Source: an uncultured Megasphaera sp. (GTDB lineage Bacteria; Bacillota; Negativicutes; Veillonellales; Megasphaeraceae). From it: DNA of 64,000 nucleotides. The notes beneath the pieces are model-generated. The model was not told the origin of the DNA, searched no databases, and saw only the letters and a program-made list of their open reading frames with translations. Location: NCBI GenBank assembly GCA_934202965.1, contig CAKPYN010000005.1:1-64000 (forward strand). Direction: 5' to 3'. A program made the position numbers and the translations under genes. Numbering within the stretch: position 1 is the first letter of the stretch; each line of letters begins with the position of its first letter. Of the stretch, positions 10,080 through 18,738 are shown in pieces.

Positions 10080-11300
10080 ATGAACAAAGAACAGGTAACA
10101 TTACAAATGGTGCAGGAAGCCCAAGAACGGTTAAAAGGTGTAGCCCAAAAAACGGGATTGTCGTATACGAACTCGGTAAGTGATTTGGCAGGCTGTGATG
10201 TATGGCTCAAATTAGAAAATTTACAGCGCACCGGTTCGTTTAAACTCCGGGGTGCCTATAATAAAGTGGCTTCACTGACGCCGGAAGAAAGGGAAAAAGG
10301 CGTTATTGCTGCGTCTGCCGGCAATCATGCCCAAGGCGTTGCATTAGCAGCAAGTGTGTATGGCTGTCAATCTACGATTTGCATGCCTAAACATGCGCCG
10401 CTGACCAAAGTTGCAGCGACTCGCGGCTATGGAGCCAACGTAGTGCTGCATGGCGATTTCTTTGATGAAGCAGCAGCGAAAGCCGTAGAATTGACAAAAG
10501 AACACGGATATACCTTTGTCCATCCATTCAATGATCCGTTGGTTATTGCCGGTCAGGGTACGATTTCGTTAGAAATTATCGAACAGCTTCCGGATGTAGA
10601 TGTCATTGTAGCGCCTATTGGAGGTGGCGGTCTGATTTCTGGATTGGCTGTAGCTGCTAAAAATGTGAATCCGAAAATCAAAGTGATTGGCGTCCAGACA
10701 GAAAATATGCCGTCTATGAAAGAATCTATCGACCAGGGACATATCTTGACGGTAAATGGCAAAGCCAGTCTGGCAGACGGCATTACCGTAAAAACGCCGG
10801 GTGATGTGACGTATGAAATTTGTAAGAAGTATGTCGATGATATTGTAACAGTGGATGAAACAGAAATTGCAGGAGCCATTCTTTGGTTGATTGAACGTGT
10901 TAAAACGGTATCGGAAGGTGCTGGTGCTGTACCAGTAGCCGCATTGATGAACGGCAAGATTTCCGGAATTCGCAATAAAAAAGTAGCAGCCTTGGTGAGC
11001 GGCGGCAATATTGATGTAAACAATATGACTCGGGTTATTAACAGTGGGTTGCTGCGGTCGTGGCGTAAGGTTTTCTTTGAAACGGTGATTCCAGACCAGC
11101 CGGGTGAATTGGTCAAATTACTGACTCTTATATCCGACTCCAATGCCAATGTTCTTTCCATTACGCATGAACGGAGCCAGCATGGCATCAGCATGGGCTA
11201 TACGGCAGTGTCTTTTGAACTAGAAACGGCGAATGAAAAACATGTAGAACGGCTCATGGAAATACTAAAAGATAATCACTATCATGTTACGTTAAAATAA
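10080..11300 (+). CDS. ilvA: Threonine ammonia-lyase with ACT domain, copy 1
   Basis: This PLP enzyme deaminates threonine (and often serine) to 2-oxobutyrate (pyruvate) and ammonia. It has 406 residues: a fold-type II catalytic domain with the PLP-lysine segment RTGSFKLRGAYNK near residue 60, SAGNHAQGVA, and the glycine loop PIGGGGLISG. A C-terminal ACT domain of about 75 residues begins at VIPDQPGEL. This is the medium-length single-ACT form, longer than E. coli TdcB. I start it at the ATG at 10080, behind AAGGAGG. The adjacent permease and the later ridA suggest a catabolic role. It differs from copy 2 at about 12 of 406 residues. Confidence 0.93.
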   Translation: MNKEQVTLQMVQEAQERLKGVAQKTGLSYTNSVSDLAGCDVWLKLENLQRTGSFKLRGAYNKVASLTPEEREKGVIAASAGNHAQGVALAASVYGCQSTICMPKHAPLTKVAATRGYGANVVLHGDFFDEAAAKAVELTKEHGYTFVHPFNDPLVIAGQGTISLEIIEQLPDVDVIVAPIGGGGLISGLAVAAKNVNPKIKVIGVQTENMPSMKESIDQGHILTVNGKASLADGITVKTPGDVTYEICKKYVDDIVTVDETEIAGAILWLIERVKTVSEGAGAVPVAALMNGKISGIRNKKVAALVSGGNIDVNNMTRVINSGLLRSWRKVFFETVIPDQPGELVKLLTLISDSNANVLSITHERSQHGISMGYTAVSFELETANEKHVERLMEILKDNHYHVTLK

Positions 11301-11323
11301 TGATAGATTAGGGAGGATAGACT

Positions 11324-12715
11324 ATGGAAAACGGGAAAATGGAACGGGGACTCAAACCGCGCCATGTCGAGATGATTGCGTTAGGCGGCACGATTGGTGT
11401 TGGCTTATTTATGGGGTCAGCCAGTACGATTAATATTGCCGGCCCGTCTGTATTGCTTTGTTATGCCTTAGCTGGTCTAGTTATGTTTTTTATTATGCGA
11501 ATCATGGGGGAAATGCTTTATTTAGAACCGGTAACGGGATCCTTTGCAACGTATGGTCATAAATATATTTCTCCCTATGCAGGATATTTGACAGCCTGGT
11601 GTTATTGGTTCTTATGGGTGACGGTAGGGCTTTCAGAAGTAACAGCTGTTGGGATTTATGTAAAGTTCTGGTTCCCCCTTGTACCGCAGTGGGTATCCGC
11701 AATGGGTGGTATGATTATTGTTACCTTAGCCAACATGGCAGCTGTAAAATATTATGGCGAATTTGAATTTTGGTTTGCTATCATTAAAGTAACAACGATT
11801 GTCGTAATGCTTTTTGTAGGAGCGATGGTTATTTTATTTGGTCTAGGAAATGGTGGCGTTCCTTTAGGATTCTCTAATTTGTGGTCTCACGGTGGTTTCT
11901 TCCCCCATGGTATTGGCGGTATGCTAAGTGCTATGTGCGTTGTAGCCGCAGCGTTTCAGGGTGTTGAACTTGTGGGGATTACAGCCGGCGAAGCACAAAA
12001 TCCAAAAGAAACCTTGCGCAAGGCGACGAAAAATATTGTTTGGCGTATTCTTATTTTCTACATTGGGGCTATTTTCATTGTCATCACATTGTATCCGTGG
12101 GATCAATTAGGGATGCTAGGAAGTCCTTTTGTTACGACTTTTGCAAAAGTAGGTATTACATCGGCAGCCGGCATTATTAATTTTGTTGTGTTAACGGCAG
12201 CTCTTTCGGGATGCAACAGTGGGATTTACAGCTCAGGCCGCATGTTGTATACATTGGCCGAAAACGGACAAGCACCTAAGTTTTTTGGCAAGCTTTCTGA
12301 TAAGGGTGTGCCGCAGCATGGTATTATGATTACGTTAGGGTTCTTACTTTTTGGTGTTATTTTAAACTATTTGATTCCCGATTCTAAATTGTTCCTTTAT
12401 ATTTATAGTGCCAGTGTATTTCCGGGCATGGTAGCATGGTTTGTATTGGCATATTCACAGAAAAATTTCCGTAAGTCCTGGGGAGAAAAGACGATGGCAG
12501 AACATCCCTTCAAATCTCCTTTATATCCCTATGCAAATTGGTTCTGTCTCGTATTTTTAGGTTTGGTTACAGTCGGTATGTGGATTAATCCGGATACGAG
12601 AATGTCACTGATTGCCGGTTGGATTTTTATTGCTGTGGTGACTGTCGGATATTTCTTGGCAGGATATCATAAGAATACCTATGATAAAGACGGTAAACTG
12701 CAATCTCGCGACTAA
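11324..12715 (+). CDS. Amino-acid permease (APC superfamily, AAT family)
   Basis: This is a 463-residue inner-membrane proton/amino-acid symporter with about twelve hydrophobic segments. The N-terminal block [20 protein letters not shown] is the signature of the AAT group (ProY, GabP, AroP). [17 protein letters not shown], about two thirds along, is also typical. The substrate cannot be fixed from motifs. Lying 23 bases after the lyase gene and ending in a terminator, it most plausibly imports the lyase's substrate, threonine or serine. Confidence 0.87.
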   Translation: MENGKMERGLKPRHVEMIALGGTIGVGLFMGSASTINIAGPSVLLCYALAGLVMFFIMRIMGEMLYLEPVTGSFATYGHKYISPYAGYLTAWCYWFLWVTVGLSEVTAVGIYVKFWFPLVPQWVSAMGGMIIVTLANMAAVKYYGEFEFWFAIIKVTTIVVMLFVGAMVILFGLGNGGVPLGFSNLWSHGGFFPHGIGGMLSAMCVVAAAFQGVELVGITAGEAQNPKETLRKATKNIVWRILIFYIGAIFIVITLYPWDQLGMLGSPFVTTFAKVGITSAAGIINFVVLTAALSGCNSGIYSSGRMLYTLAENGQAPKFFGKLSDKGVPQHGIMITLGFLLFGVILNYLIPDSKLFLYIYSASVFPGMVAWFVLAYSQKNFRKSWGEKTMAEHPFKSPLYPYANWFCLVFLGLVTVGMWINPDTRMSLIAGWIFIAVVTVGYFLAGYHKNTYDKDGKLQSRD

Positions 12716-12734
12716 GATAGGTATACGGTATGGC

Positions 12735-12783
12735 AGCATGAATAGGAGAGTCTCAGGGCTCTCCTTCCATGCTATAAAAAAAT
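12735..12783 (+). terminator. Terminator of the lyase-permease operon
   Basis: Nested stems AGCATG/CATGCT and GGAGAG/CTCTCC are followed by an A-rich rather than T-rich stretch. It could serve both strands, and termination on the plus strand is less certain. Confidence 0.5.
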
Positions 12784-12804
12784 TCAAAAAAATAAAAAAA
12801 GTAC

Positions 12805-12833
12805 TTGCTTTTTTATAAGGTTCCTAGTATAAT
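12805..12833 (+). promoter_or_regulatory. Promoter of the tRNA Asn-Glu-Val array
   Basis: TTGCTT, a 17-base spacer and TATAAT at 12828-12833, about 32 bases before tRNA-Asn. Confidence 0.85.
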
Positions 12834-12864
12834 AAGTCTTGTTCCGATACGGAACACATGAGAT

Positions 12865-12939
12865 TCCTCAATAGCTCAGTTGGTAGAGCAATCGGCTGTT
12901 AACCGATTTGTCGTAGGTTCGAGTCCTACTTGAGGAGCC
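12865..12939 (+). tRNA. tRNA-Asn (GTT)
   Basis: TCCTCAA pairs with TTGAGGA. The anticodon loop CTGTTAA carries GTT, and CCA is encoded. First of three closely spaced tRNAs. Confidence 0.96.
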
Positions 12940-12940
12940 A

Positions 12941-13017
12941 TGGCCCCTTGGTCAAGCGGTCTAAGACATCGCCCTTTCACGGCGAGAACATGGGTTCAAA
13001 TCCCGTAGGGGTCACCA
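12941..13017 (+). tRNA. tRNA-Glu (TTC)
   Basis: GGCCCCT pairs with AGGGGTC (one G-U). The anticodon loop CTTTCAC carries TTC, and CCA is encoded. It begins one base after tRNA-Asn ends. Confidence 0.95.
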
Positions 13018-13022
13018 ATTAT

Positions 13023-13098
13023 GGGCGATTAGCTCAGCTGGGAGAGCGCCTGCCTTACAAGCAGGATGTCAGCAGTTCGATCCTGTTATCGCCCACCA
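13023..13098 (+). tRNA. tRNA-Val (TAC)
   Basis: GGGCGAT pairs with ATCGCCC. The anticodon loop CTTACAA carries TAC, and CCA is encoded. Last gene of the array. Confidence 0.96.
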
Positions 13099-13104
13099 TA
13101 TATT

Positions 13105-13142
13105 AGGACTACTTATTCAAATGAGTAAGTAGTCCTTTTTTT
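13105..13142 (+). terminator. Terminator of the tRNA array
   Basis: AGGACTACTTA pairs perfectly with TAAGTAGTCCT, followed by T's. Confidence 0.92.
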
Positions 13143-13308
13143 ACAGCACATTGTCTTTTTATACGAGACATGCAACTAAAAATGATTAAAATCTAAAATG
13201 AGTACTGTTTAGTTATTGCTAAAAAACGATGAAAAATAACAAAAATATAGCAATATCGGTTAAAAAATAAATAATAAATAATAGAAAAAATGCAAACTGT
13301 ATAATCTA

Positions 13309-13337
13309 TTGACAGTGGACAATGAAAGAGGTATAGT
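13309..13337 (+). promoter_or_regulatory. Promoter of the second threonine ammonia-lyase
   Basis: TTGACA at 13309-13314, a 17-base spacer and TATAGT at 13332-13337. The shared GAGGTATAGTAAAAA-like context shows that the duplication included the promoter. Confidence 0.85.
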
Positions 13338-13378
13338 AAAAACAACAAAAAAGCAATAGGATGTAAGGGGGAATAGAA

Positions 13379-14599
13379 ATGAGTACAGAGCAAGTAACAT
13401 TGCAAATGGTGCAGGAAGCTCAAGAACGGTTAAAGGGCGTAGCACAAAAAACAGGATTGTCGTATACAAACTCGGTAAGTGATTTGGCAGGCTGTGATGT
13501 ATGGCTTAAGTTAGAAAATTTACAGCGCACCGGTTCGTTTAAACTCCGAGGTGCCTATAATAAAGTAGCATCATTGACTACGGAAGAACGGGAAAAAGGA
13601 GTTATAGCCGCGTCTGCCGGCAATCATGCCCAAGGCGTTGCATTAGCAGCGAGTGTGTATGGCTGTCAATCTACGATTTGCATGCCCAAACATGCACCAT
13701 TGACAAAAGTAATGGCTACTCGCGGCTATGGGGCTAATGTTGTTTTGCATGGAGATTTCTTTGATGAAGCGGCAGCAAAAGCCGTAGAATTGACAAAAGA
13801 ACATGGATATACCTTTGTTCATCCGTTCAATGATCCGCTAGTTATTGCCGGTCAGGGCACGATAGCTTTAGAAATTATCGAACAGCTTCCGGATGTAGAT
13901 GTCATTGTGGCGCCCATTGGCGGCGGTGGTCTGATTTCCGGATTGGCCGTAGCGGCTAAGAATGTCAATCCGAAAATCAAAGTGATTGGCGTCCAGACAG
14001 AAAATATGCCGTCTATGAAAGAATCTATCGACCAGGGACACATCTTGACAGTAAATGGCAAAGCCAGCTTGGCCGATGGTATTACCGTAAAAACACCGGG
14101 TGATGTGACGTATGAACTCTGTAAAAAGTATGTTGATGACATTGTGACAGTTGATGAAACAGAGATTGCTGGCGCAATTTTGTTGCTTTTAGAACGTGTT
14201 AAAACGGTATCGGAAGGTGCTGGGGCAGTACCGGTAGCTGCCTTGATGAACGGTAAGATTTCCGGAATTCGCAATAAAAAAGTAGCAGCTTTGGTGAGCG
14301 GCGGCAATATTGATGTGAACAACATGACCCGGGTTATTAACAGTGGGTTGCTGCGGTCGTGGCGTAAAGTCTTCTTTGAAACGGTGATTCCAGATCAGCC
14401 GGGTGAACTGGTTAAATTATTGACCCTTATATCCGATTCAAATGCTAATGTCCTTTCTATTACGCACGAACGGAGCCAGCATGGCATCAGCATGGGCTAT
14501 ACGGCCGTGTCATTTGAACTGGAAACGGCTAATGAAAAACATGTAGAACACTTAATGGAAACATTGAAGGATCATCATTACCATGTCATCTTAAAATAG
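13379..14599 (+). CDS. ilvA: Threonine ammonia-lyase with ACT domain, copy 2
   Basis: This 406-residue paralogue has the same domains and catalytic motifs as the copy at 10080-11300 (PLP-lysine segment RTGSFKLRGAYNK, SAGNHAQGVA, PIGGGGLISG, C-terminal ACT). By eye about 12 residues differ, clustered near the N-terminus, at LWLIERV versus LLLLERV, and at the extreme C-terminus. Synonymous differences are far more numerous than amino-acid ones, so both copies appear to be under selection rather than recently copied. It has its own promoter and an AAGGGGG ribosome site. ridA follows, as expected for an enzyme that releases reactive enamines. Confidence 0.93.
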   Translation: MSTEQVTLQMVQEAQERLKGVAQKTGLSYTNSVSDLAGCDVWLKLENLQRTGSFKLRGAYNKVASLTTEEREKGVIAASAGNHAQGVALAASVYGCQSTICMPKHAPLTKVMATRGYGANVVLHGDFFDEAAAKAVELTKEHGYTFVHPFNDPLVIAGQGTIALEIIEQLPDVDVIVAPIGGGGLISGLAVAAKNVNPKIKVIGVQTENMPSMKESIDQGHILTVNGKASLADGITVKTPGDVTYELCKKYVDDIVTVDETEIAGAILLLLERVKTVSEGAGAVPVAALMNGKISGIRNKKVAALVSGGNIDVNNMTRVINSGLLRSWRKVFFETVIPDQPGELVKLLTLISDSNANVLSITHERSQHGISMGYTAVSFELETANEKHVEHLMETLKDHHYHVILK

Positions 14600-14713
14600 A
14601 AAAATAATCATAGATCGTAACGTAGGTTATCGCCAAAAAGGATAATATACGTTATAATAAATTTAACAGTTAGAATATAACCAACAAGTATTTGTAAAGG
14701 AGTTGTTTTGAGT

Positions 14714-15100
14714 ATGGCAGTAGAAATCATTAAAACAGACAAAGCCCCAGGAGCCGTAGGCCCATATTCACAGGCAATTAAAGCAGGAGATTTCCTTTTT
14801 GCATCTGGCCAAATTGCTATTAATCCGGAAAAAGGCAAATTGGTTGGCGGTGGTGTAGAAGCACAAGCTGAACAGTGCATGAAAAATGTAGGTGCTATTT
14901 TGGAAGCAGCCGGCCTTACGTATGATGACGTTGTCAAAACGACGGTATATTTGACAAATATTAGCTTTTTTGGCACAGTAAATGGCGTATATGGCAAATA
15001 TTTTCAAAAAACGTTGCCAGCTCGTTCTTGCGTAGAAATTGGTCAGTTACCATTAGGTGCATTCGTAGAAGTTGAAGTTGTAGCATATTGCGGCAAATAA
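14714..15100 (+). CDS. ridA: Enamine/imine deaminase RidA
   Basis: RidA (YjgF/UK114 family) hydrolyses 2-aminoacrylate and 2-aminocrotonate, the reactive enamines released by PLP dehydratases such as the two lyases upstream. The 128-residue protein shows AVGPYSQAIKAG, GVEAQAEQCMKNV, the catalytic-arginine segment PARSCVEIGQLP, and LGAFVEVEVVAYC. I start it at the ATG at 14714; a TTG two codons earlier is closer to the AAAGGAG site and is possible. It lies about 110 bases after lyase copy 2 and ends in a terminator. Confidence 0.94.
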   Translation: MAVEIIKTDKAPGAVGPYSQAIKAGDFLFASGQIAINPEKGKLVGGGVEAQAEQCMKNVGAILEAAGLTYDDVVKTTVYLTNISFFGTVNGVYGKYFQKTLPARSCVEIGQLPLGAFVEVEVVAYCGK

Positions 15101-15128
15101 ATCATAAGCTATAAAATGATTATAAAAA

Positions 15129-15156
15129 AAGGGGAGCCTTAGCTCCTCTTTTTTTG
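15129..15156 (+). terminator. Terminator of ridA
   Basis: GGGGAGC pairs with GCTCCTC around a CTTA loop, followed by seven T's. Confidence 0.9.
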
Positions 15157-15166
15157 TAAAAAATAC

Positions 15167-15195
15167 TTGCATTTTATTAGAAAATAGGGTAACAT
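15167..15195 (+). promoter_or_regulatory. Promoter of tRNA-Lys
   Basis: TTGCAT, a 17-base spacer and TAACAT, about 30 bases before the tRNA and directly after the ridA terminator. Confidence 0.65.
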
Positions 15196-15226
15196 ATATT
15201 ATGTGCTTTGAAGAAAATATAGATAT

Positions 15227-15302
15227 GGACCATTAGCTCAGCTGGTAGAGCACCTGACTCTTAATCAGGGTGTCCAGGGTTCGAACCCCTGATGGTCCAC
15301 CA
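15227..15302 (+). tRNA. tRNA-Lys (CTT)
   Basis: GGACCAT pairs with ATGGTCC. The anticodon loop CTCTTAA carries CTT, the T-loop GGTTCGAACC is standard, and CCA is encoded. It is a single-gene unit. Confidence 0.96.
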
Positions 15303-15313
15303 TAGTAGCTGAA

Positions 15314-15356
15314 AGAACTGTTTATCTTTAGTCATAAGGATAAACAGTTCTTTTTT
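15314..15356 (+). terminator. Terminator of tRNA-Lys
   Basis: AAGAACTGTTTATC pairs with GATAAACAGTTCTT, followed by further T's. Confidence 0.93.
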
Positions 15357-15357
15357 C

Positions 15358-15387
15358 TTGCTTTTATTTATATAGAAACGGTATAAT
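15358..15387 (+). promoter_or_regulatory. Candidate promoter of pepA
   Basis: TTGCTT, an 18-base spacer and TATAAT at 15382-15387. The -35 box begins right after the tRNA-Lys terminator. Confidence 0.65.
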
Positions 15388-15455
15388 TAGACTGAGATAA
15401 AAGATATGACGTATGGTAGTATCGAATATGTATCTACATAGAGGAGAGAATTTAT

Positions 15456-16907
15456 ATGATTACTTGCAACAGTAACGGCAGTATGGATGCCATCGCTGTC
15501 GGGGTTGATAAACGGATGATGGCGTTATCGCGTCTTCCGAAAGAAGACGGTGCCTTAATTCAGGCGTATGCAGAAAAACATATTCACGTGTTACATTATA
15601 CATCCCTTCATGTACTGCATTGTGTTTCTGAAGGACGGCTTAAAACATATTTTTTGATAGGATTGGATGATAAACCGATTCGCTATTCTTTACAGGAAGA
15701 TTTTCTCATGGCAAAATGCTTGATGGCGGCTGCTATGAAAGAAGGTGTTTCGGATCTAGCGGTCATGATTGATACGTTGGAAATGGACGTAGATGCGTTG
15801 ATTGATGGATTGTTATACCGCAATTATGAGTTTACGCATTACAAAAACCATCGGTCGTCAAAGACAATTCGCAATATTAATTTAATTACCTCAAATGTTA
15901 AAATTAAAGATTTCAACACGCGTTGTTATGTTTATTCTGCTGTATATGAAGGAATTTATATGGCACGTGATTTGATTAATATGCCGCCCAATGAATTAAC
16001 ACCACGAAAATTTACAGATATTATTACATCAACTATTAAAGGAGATAATATTTTAATTGAATCCTTGAATAAATGGGCCATTGAAAAGAAAAAAATGGGC
16101 GGTATCGTAGCAGTTGGCAAGGGCAGCATGAATCCGCCGCAATTGGTGACGATCGCTTACCAGGGCGATCCGGACAGCAAAGAGGTGTTGGGAATTGTCG
16201 GCAAGGGCGTTACCTATGACAGCGGCGGCTTATCCATCAAAAGTCATGCCGGGCAGGAGTTTATGAAAGATGATATGGCAGGAGCCGCAGCCGCTGTAGG
16301 CGTCATTCGGGCCTTGATGCTGCTTAAATATCCGGTGAATGTGTTGGCCGTATTGCCGTTGGTAGAAAATATTCCGTCCAGTATGTCTTATCATGTTGAT
16401 GATATTATAACAATGTATGGCGGCAAAACGGTTGAAGTGAAAAATACTGATGCCGAAGGTCGTCTGATATTGGCAGATGCTGTTACGTATGCGCAAGAAA
16501 AAGGCGCGACCCGCTTGATTGATTTGGCAACATTGACGGGAGCTTGCGTAACGGCATTGGGAACGGTGCGCTCCGGCATGATTGGCAATGATCAGGAATG
16601 GATGAATCAATTCTTTGATATTTCCACGCAGGTTCATGAAAAAATTTGGCAGCTGCCGGCCGATCGGGAATATGAAGAGCTTTTAAAAAGCGAGATAGCC
16701 GATATGAAAAATACCGGCGGTCGTGACGGCGGCGCAATTACTGCAGGGCTGTTTATCAAACAATTTGTAAAATCCTCGGTGCCCTGGATTCATTTGGACA
16801 TAGCCGGAACGGCGTTTTGTGAACAAGAAGATGAAACTGGGTATGTAGGAGCTACGGGAGTAGGTATCAAATCTATTTTGAAATTACTCCAAGGAGGGTT
16901 ACAATGA
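15456..16907 (+). CDS. pepA: Leucyl aminopeptidase, M17 family
   Basis: This cytosolic metallo-aminopeptidase removes N-terminal residues, leucine preferentially. It has 483 residues: a variable N-terminal domain, then the catalytic domain with GVTYDSGGLSIK, the metal-binding D in MKDDMAGAAAA, the hallmark NTDAEGRLILADA near residue 328, and LIDLATLTGA. The ATG is behind GGAGAG. It overlaps the following PHP gene by four bases, so the two are co-translated. It fits a peptide- and amino-acid-fermenting lifestyle. Confidence 0.95.
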   Translation: MITCNSNGSMDAIAVGVDKRMMALSRLPKEDGALIQAYAEKHIHVLHYTSLHVLHCVSEGRLKTYFLIGLDDKPIRYSLQEDFLMAKCLMAAAMKEGVSDLAVMIDTLEMDVDALIDGLLYRNYEFTHYKNHRSSKTIRNINLITSNVKIKDFNTRCYVYSAVYEGIYMARDLINMPPNELTPRKFTDIITSTIKGDNILIESLNKWAIEKKKMGGIVAVGKGSMNPPQLVTIAYQGDPDSKEVLGIVGKGVTYDSGGLSIKSHAGQEFMKDDMAGAAAAVGVIRALMLLKYPVNVLAVLPLVENIPSSMSYHVDDIITMYGGKTVEVKNTDAEGRLILADAVTYAQEKGATRLIDLATLTGACVTALGTVRSGMIGNDQEWMNQFFDISTQVHEKIWQLPADREYEELLKSEIADMKNTGGRDGGAITAGLFIKQFVKSSVPWIHLDIAGTAFCEQEDETGYVGATGVGIKSILKLLQGGLQ

Positions 16908-17710
16908 ACGTAGATTTACATATGCATACGAATTGTTCTGATGGCATGTATTCGCCTGAAGAATTAACAGCTATGGCTGTAAATGCAAAAATTCAAGTTA
17001 TGGCAATTTCTGACCATGATACGGTAGATGCGTATACGAATTCCCATTCTTTTGCTTCGGGAGTGTGCGTGATTCCTGCTATTGAAATGAGTTCGGAATA
17101 TGAAGGCGAAGATGTCCATATTCTGGGGTATTATATTCAGACAGATCAATCAGATTTGCAGGCGTATTGTGCGCAGTTTAAGAAGCGGCGAAAGCTGCGG
17201 GCGATGGAAATGGTTGAAAAATGTCAACATCTTGGCTATACAATAGATACGGAAGCAATAGAAGACGTTTTCAAAAAGGGCGGAACCATTGGCCGTCCCC
17301 ATATTGCCCGTATGTTGGTACAGAAAGGCTATTTTTCGACAGTTCGAGACGTATTTGATAAGCTGCTCTATCGCAGCGGGCCAGCGTATGTACCCTATCA
17401 GCGAAATACGATAGAAGAATGTATTCAGATTATTCATCAAGCCGGCGGGTTGGCGATACTAGCCCATCCCGGATTGATTCATCATGGCTTGGATGCCATA
17501 TTACAGCGGCCGTTTGATGGACTGGAAGTGTATCATCCGCAAAACAAAGACCACTGGCCGATGTATCTGCAATTGGCAGAACAACGCCATTGGTATATTA
17601 GCGGTGGCTCGGATTTCCATGGCGTAAAGGGAAGATTTCCAGAACAAGTTGGTTTGTATACAGTTGATAGTAAGAATGTAGAATCACTCATAACGTATGC
17701 GAAAAGATAG
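16904..17710 (+). CDS. PHP-domain phosphoesterase (YciV/RNase AM-like)
   Basis: A 268-residue polymerase-and-histidinol-phosphatase domain protein. Metal ligands are visible in DLHMHTNCSDG at the start, AISDHDTV, PAIEMSSEYEGEDVHILGY, GRPHIARML, LAHPGL and GGSDFHG at the end. This is the complete PHP set. Family members close to this length act as 3',5'-nucleoside bisphosphate phosphatases or 5'-3' exonucleases (YciV). The exact substrate is inference. It overlaps pepA by ATGA and is followed 10 bases later by the P-loop gene. Confidence 0.88.
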   Translation: MNVDLHMHTNCSDGMYSPEELTAMAVNAKIQVMAISDHDTVDAYTNSHSFASGVCVIPAIEMSSEYEGEDVHILGYYIQTDQSDLQAYCAQFKKRRKLRAMEMVEKCQHLGYTIDTEAIEDVFKKGGTIGRPHIARMLVQKGYFSTVRDVFDKLLYRSGPAYVPYQRNTIEECIQIIHQAGGLAILAHPGLIHHGLDAILQRPFDGLEVYHPQNKDHWPMYLQLAEQRHWYISGGSDFHGVKGRFPEQVGLYTVDSKNVESLITYAKR

Positions 17711-17720
17711 GTGAGAAACC

Positions 17721-18545
17721 ATGCAGGTTATTGGATTTATTGGTGCCAGCGGTACCGGCAAAAGCCATCATGCCTTAGTAGTGGCGTATGATCATCATAT
17801 TTCTTGTATTATTGATGATGGATTACTGATTTATCAGAATCGTATTATTGCTGGACAATCGGCGAAAGATGAAACAAATAAGATGCGGGCTGTTCGCTGT
17901 GCTATTTTTTTGAATCCTGACCATGCCCAGTCTGTCAAACATGCGTTGGCGCAGATTCATCCGGATAAACTGCTCATTTTGGGGACCTCGCGGCACATGA
18001 TACATCGGATTTGTGAATCCTTGGGGTTGCCGCTGGCGTCTTCATATATTCATATTGAAGACATATCGAGTCCGGAAGAAATCGCCAAAGCCCGTAGTAT
18101 TCGGCAGCAAGAAGGCAAGCATATTATTCCGGTGCCGACGATGGAGTTAAAACCACATTTCCGCGGCTATTTGTTAAAACCGATTCGGCTGCTATTGTCC
18201 AGACACAGTGATAAGAAGACATCCGATATCGAACATGCTGTTGTGCGGCCTATTTTCAGTTACTATGGCAAATTGATTTTCTCTAAAAAAAGCTTGGACC
18301 GTTTAGTACAGCATGCCTTGCTGTCCATCGATGGTCTTGCTAAAATCGATCGCATGAAAATTGAAAAGAACTATTATACGGATCGAGGACTGGCAATTAT
18401 TTTATCGGTAACGATATACTATGGAGAACCTATTAAGACAATCATGCAGCATATTAAACAGGCCCTGCAGAAGGAACTGGAATATACGACGGGGATGTCA
18501 GTGGAAATCCTGCGTATTACCGTGCGTGCTGTGCTACCCCGCTGA
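17721..18545 (+). CDS. P-loop protein with C-terminal Asp23-like domain
   Basis: I do not recognise a named family for the whole protein. Residues 1 to about 150 contain a Walker A GASGTGKSHH, a possible Walker B region in LIHPDKLLILG-like context, and IHIEDISSPEEI, consistent with a small nucleotide-binding fold. The last 90 residues (GKLIFSKKSLDRLVQHALLS to the end) read like the Asp23/Gls24 domain, including IILSVTIYYGEPI and TGMSVEILRITV. It is third in the pepA operon, which ends about 20 bases before the next promoter. Function unknown. Confidence 0.7.
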   Translation: MQVIGFIGASGTGKSHHALVVAYDHHISCIIDDGLLIYQNRIIAGQSAKDETNKMRAVRCAIFLNPDHAQSVKHALAQIHPDKLLILGTSRHMIHRICESLGLPLASSYIHIEDISSPEEIAKARSIRQQEGKHIIPVPTMELKPHFRGYLLKPIRLLLSRHSDKKTSDIEHAVVRPIFSYYGKLIFSKKSLDRLVQHALLSIDGLAKIDRMKIEKNYYTDRGLAIILSVTIYYGEPIKTIMQHIKQALQKELEYTTGMSVEILRITVRAVLPR

Positions 18546-18564
18546 AATGCGGCGGGGTGCAGCA

Positions 18565-18594
18565 TTGACAAATGTCGCAATAGGCTTGTATAAT
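18565..18594 (+). promoter_or_regulatory. Promoter of the first ZTP-riboswitch transcript
   Basis: TTGACA at 18565-18570, an 18-base spacer and TATAAT at 18589-18594. The fhs copy has the same boxes and spacing and a shared CTTGTATAAT context. Confidence 0.88.
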
Positions 18595-18599
18595 ACAAC

Positions 18600-18694
18600 T
18601 ATATCATGTAACTGACGGAAGTGGATAACCACAGGGAGCATGATACGTATACGCCGACCGTCTGGGCAAGAGTTCCAGAAGTGTCGGTTTTTTT
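18600..18694 (+). promoter_or_regulatory. ZTP riboswitch (pfl RNA) controlling AICAR transformylase
   Basis: Conserved pfl/ZTP blocks are in order: ACTGACGG, GTGGATAACCAC hairpin, GGGAGCATGAT, then CCGACCGTCTGGGCA. The expression platform is a terminator: CCGAC (18654-18658) pairs with GTCGG (18683-18687), with an inner CTGG/CCAG and seven T's after it. The 5' arm of the terminator overlaps the aptamer's 3' half, so ligand binding should favour readthrough. The known ligand is ZTP/ZMP, which signals a shortage of 10-formyl-tetrahydrofolate. A near-identical copy precedes fhs. Confidence 0.93.
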
Positions 18695-18738
18695 GTATAG
18701 TATATCTTATGTCATCGTTTTCAGGAGGTAATTTGATC

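Noticed and set aside
10553..11194. 213-codon minus-strand frame, with a similar one at 13852-14325
   Set aside because: Both are antisense to the two lyase genes and recur only because those genes are duplicates.
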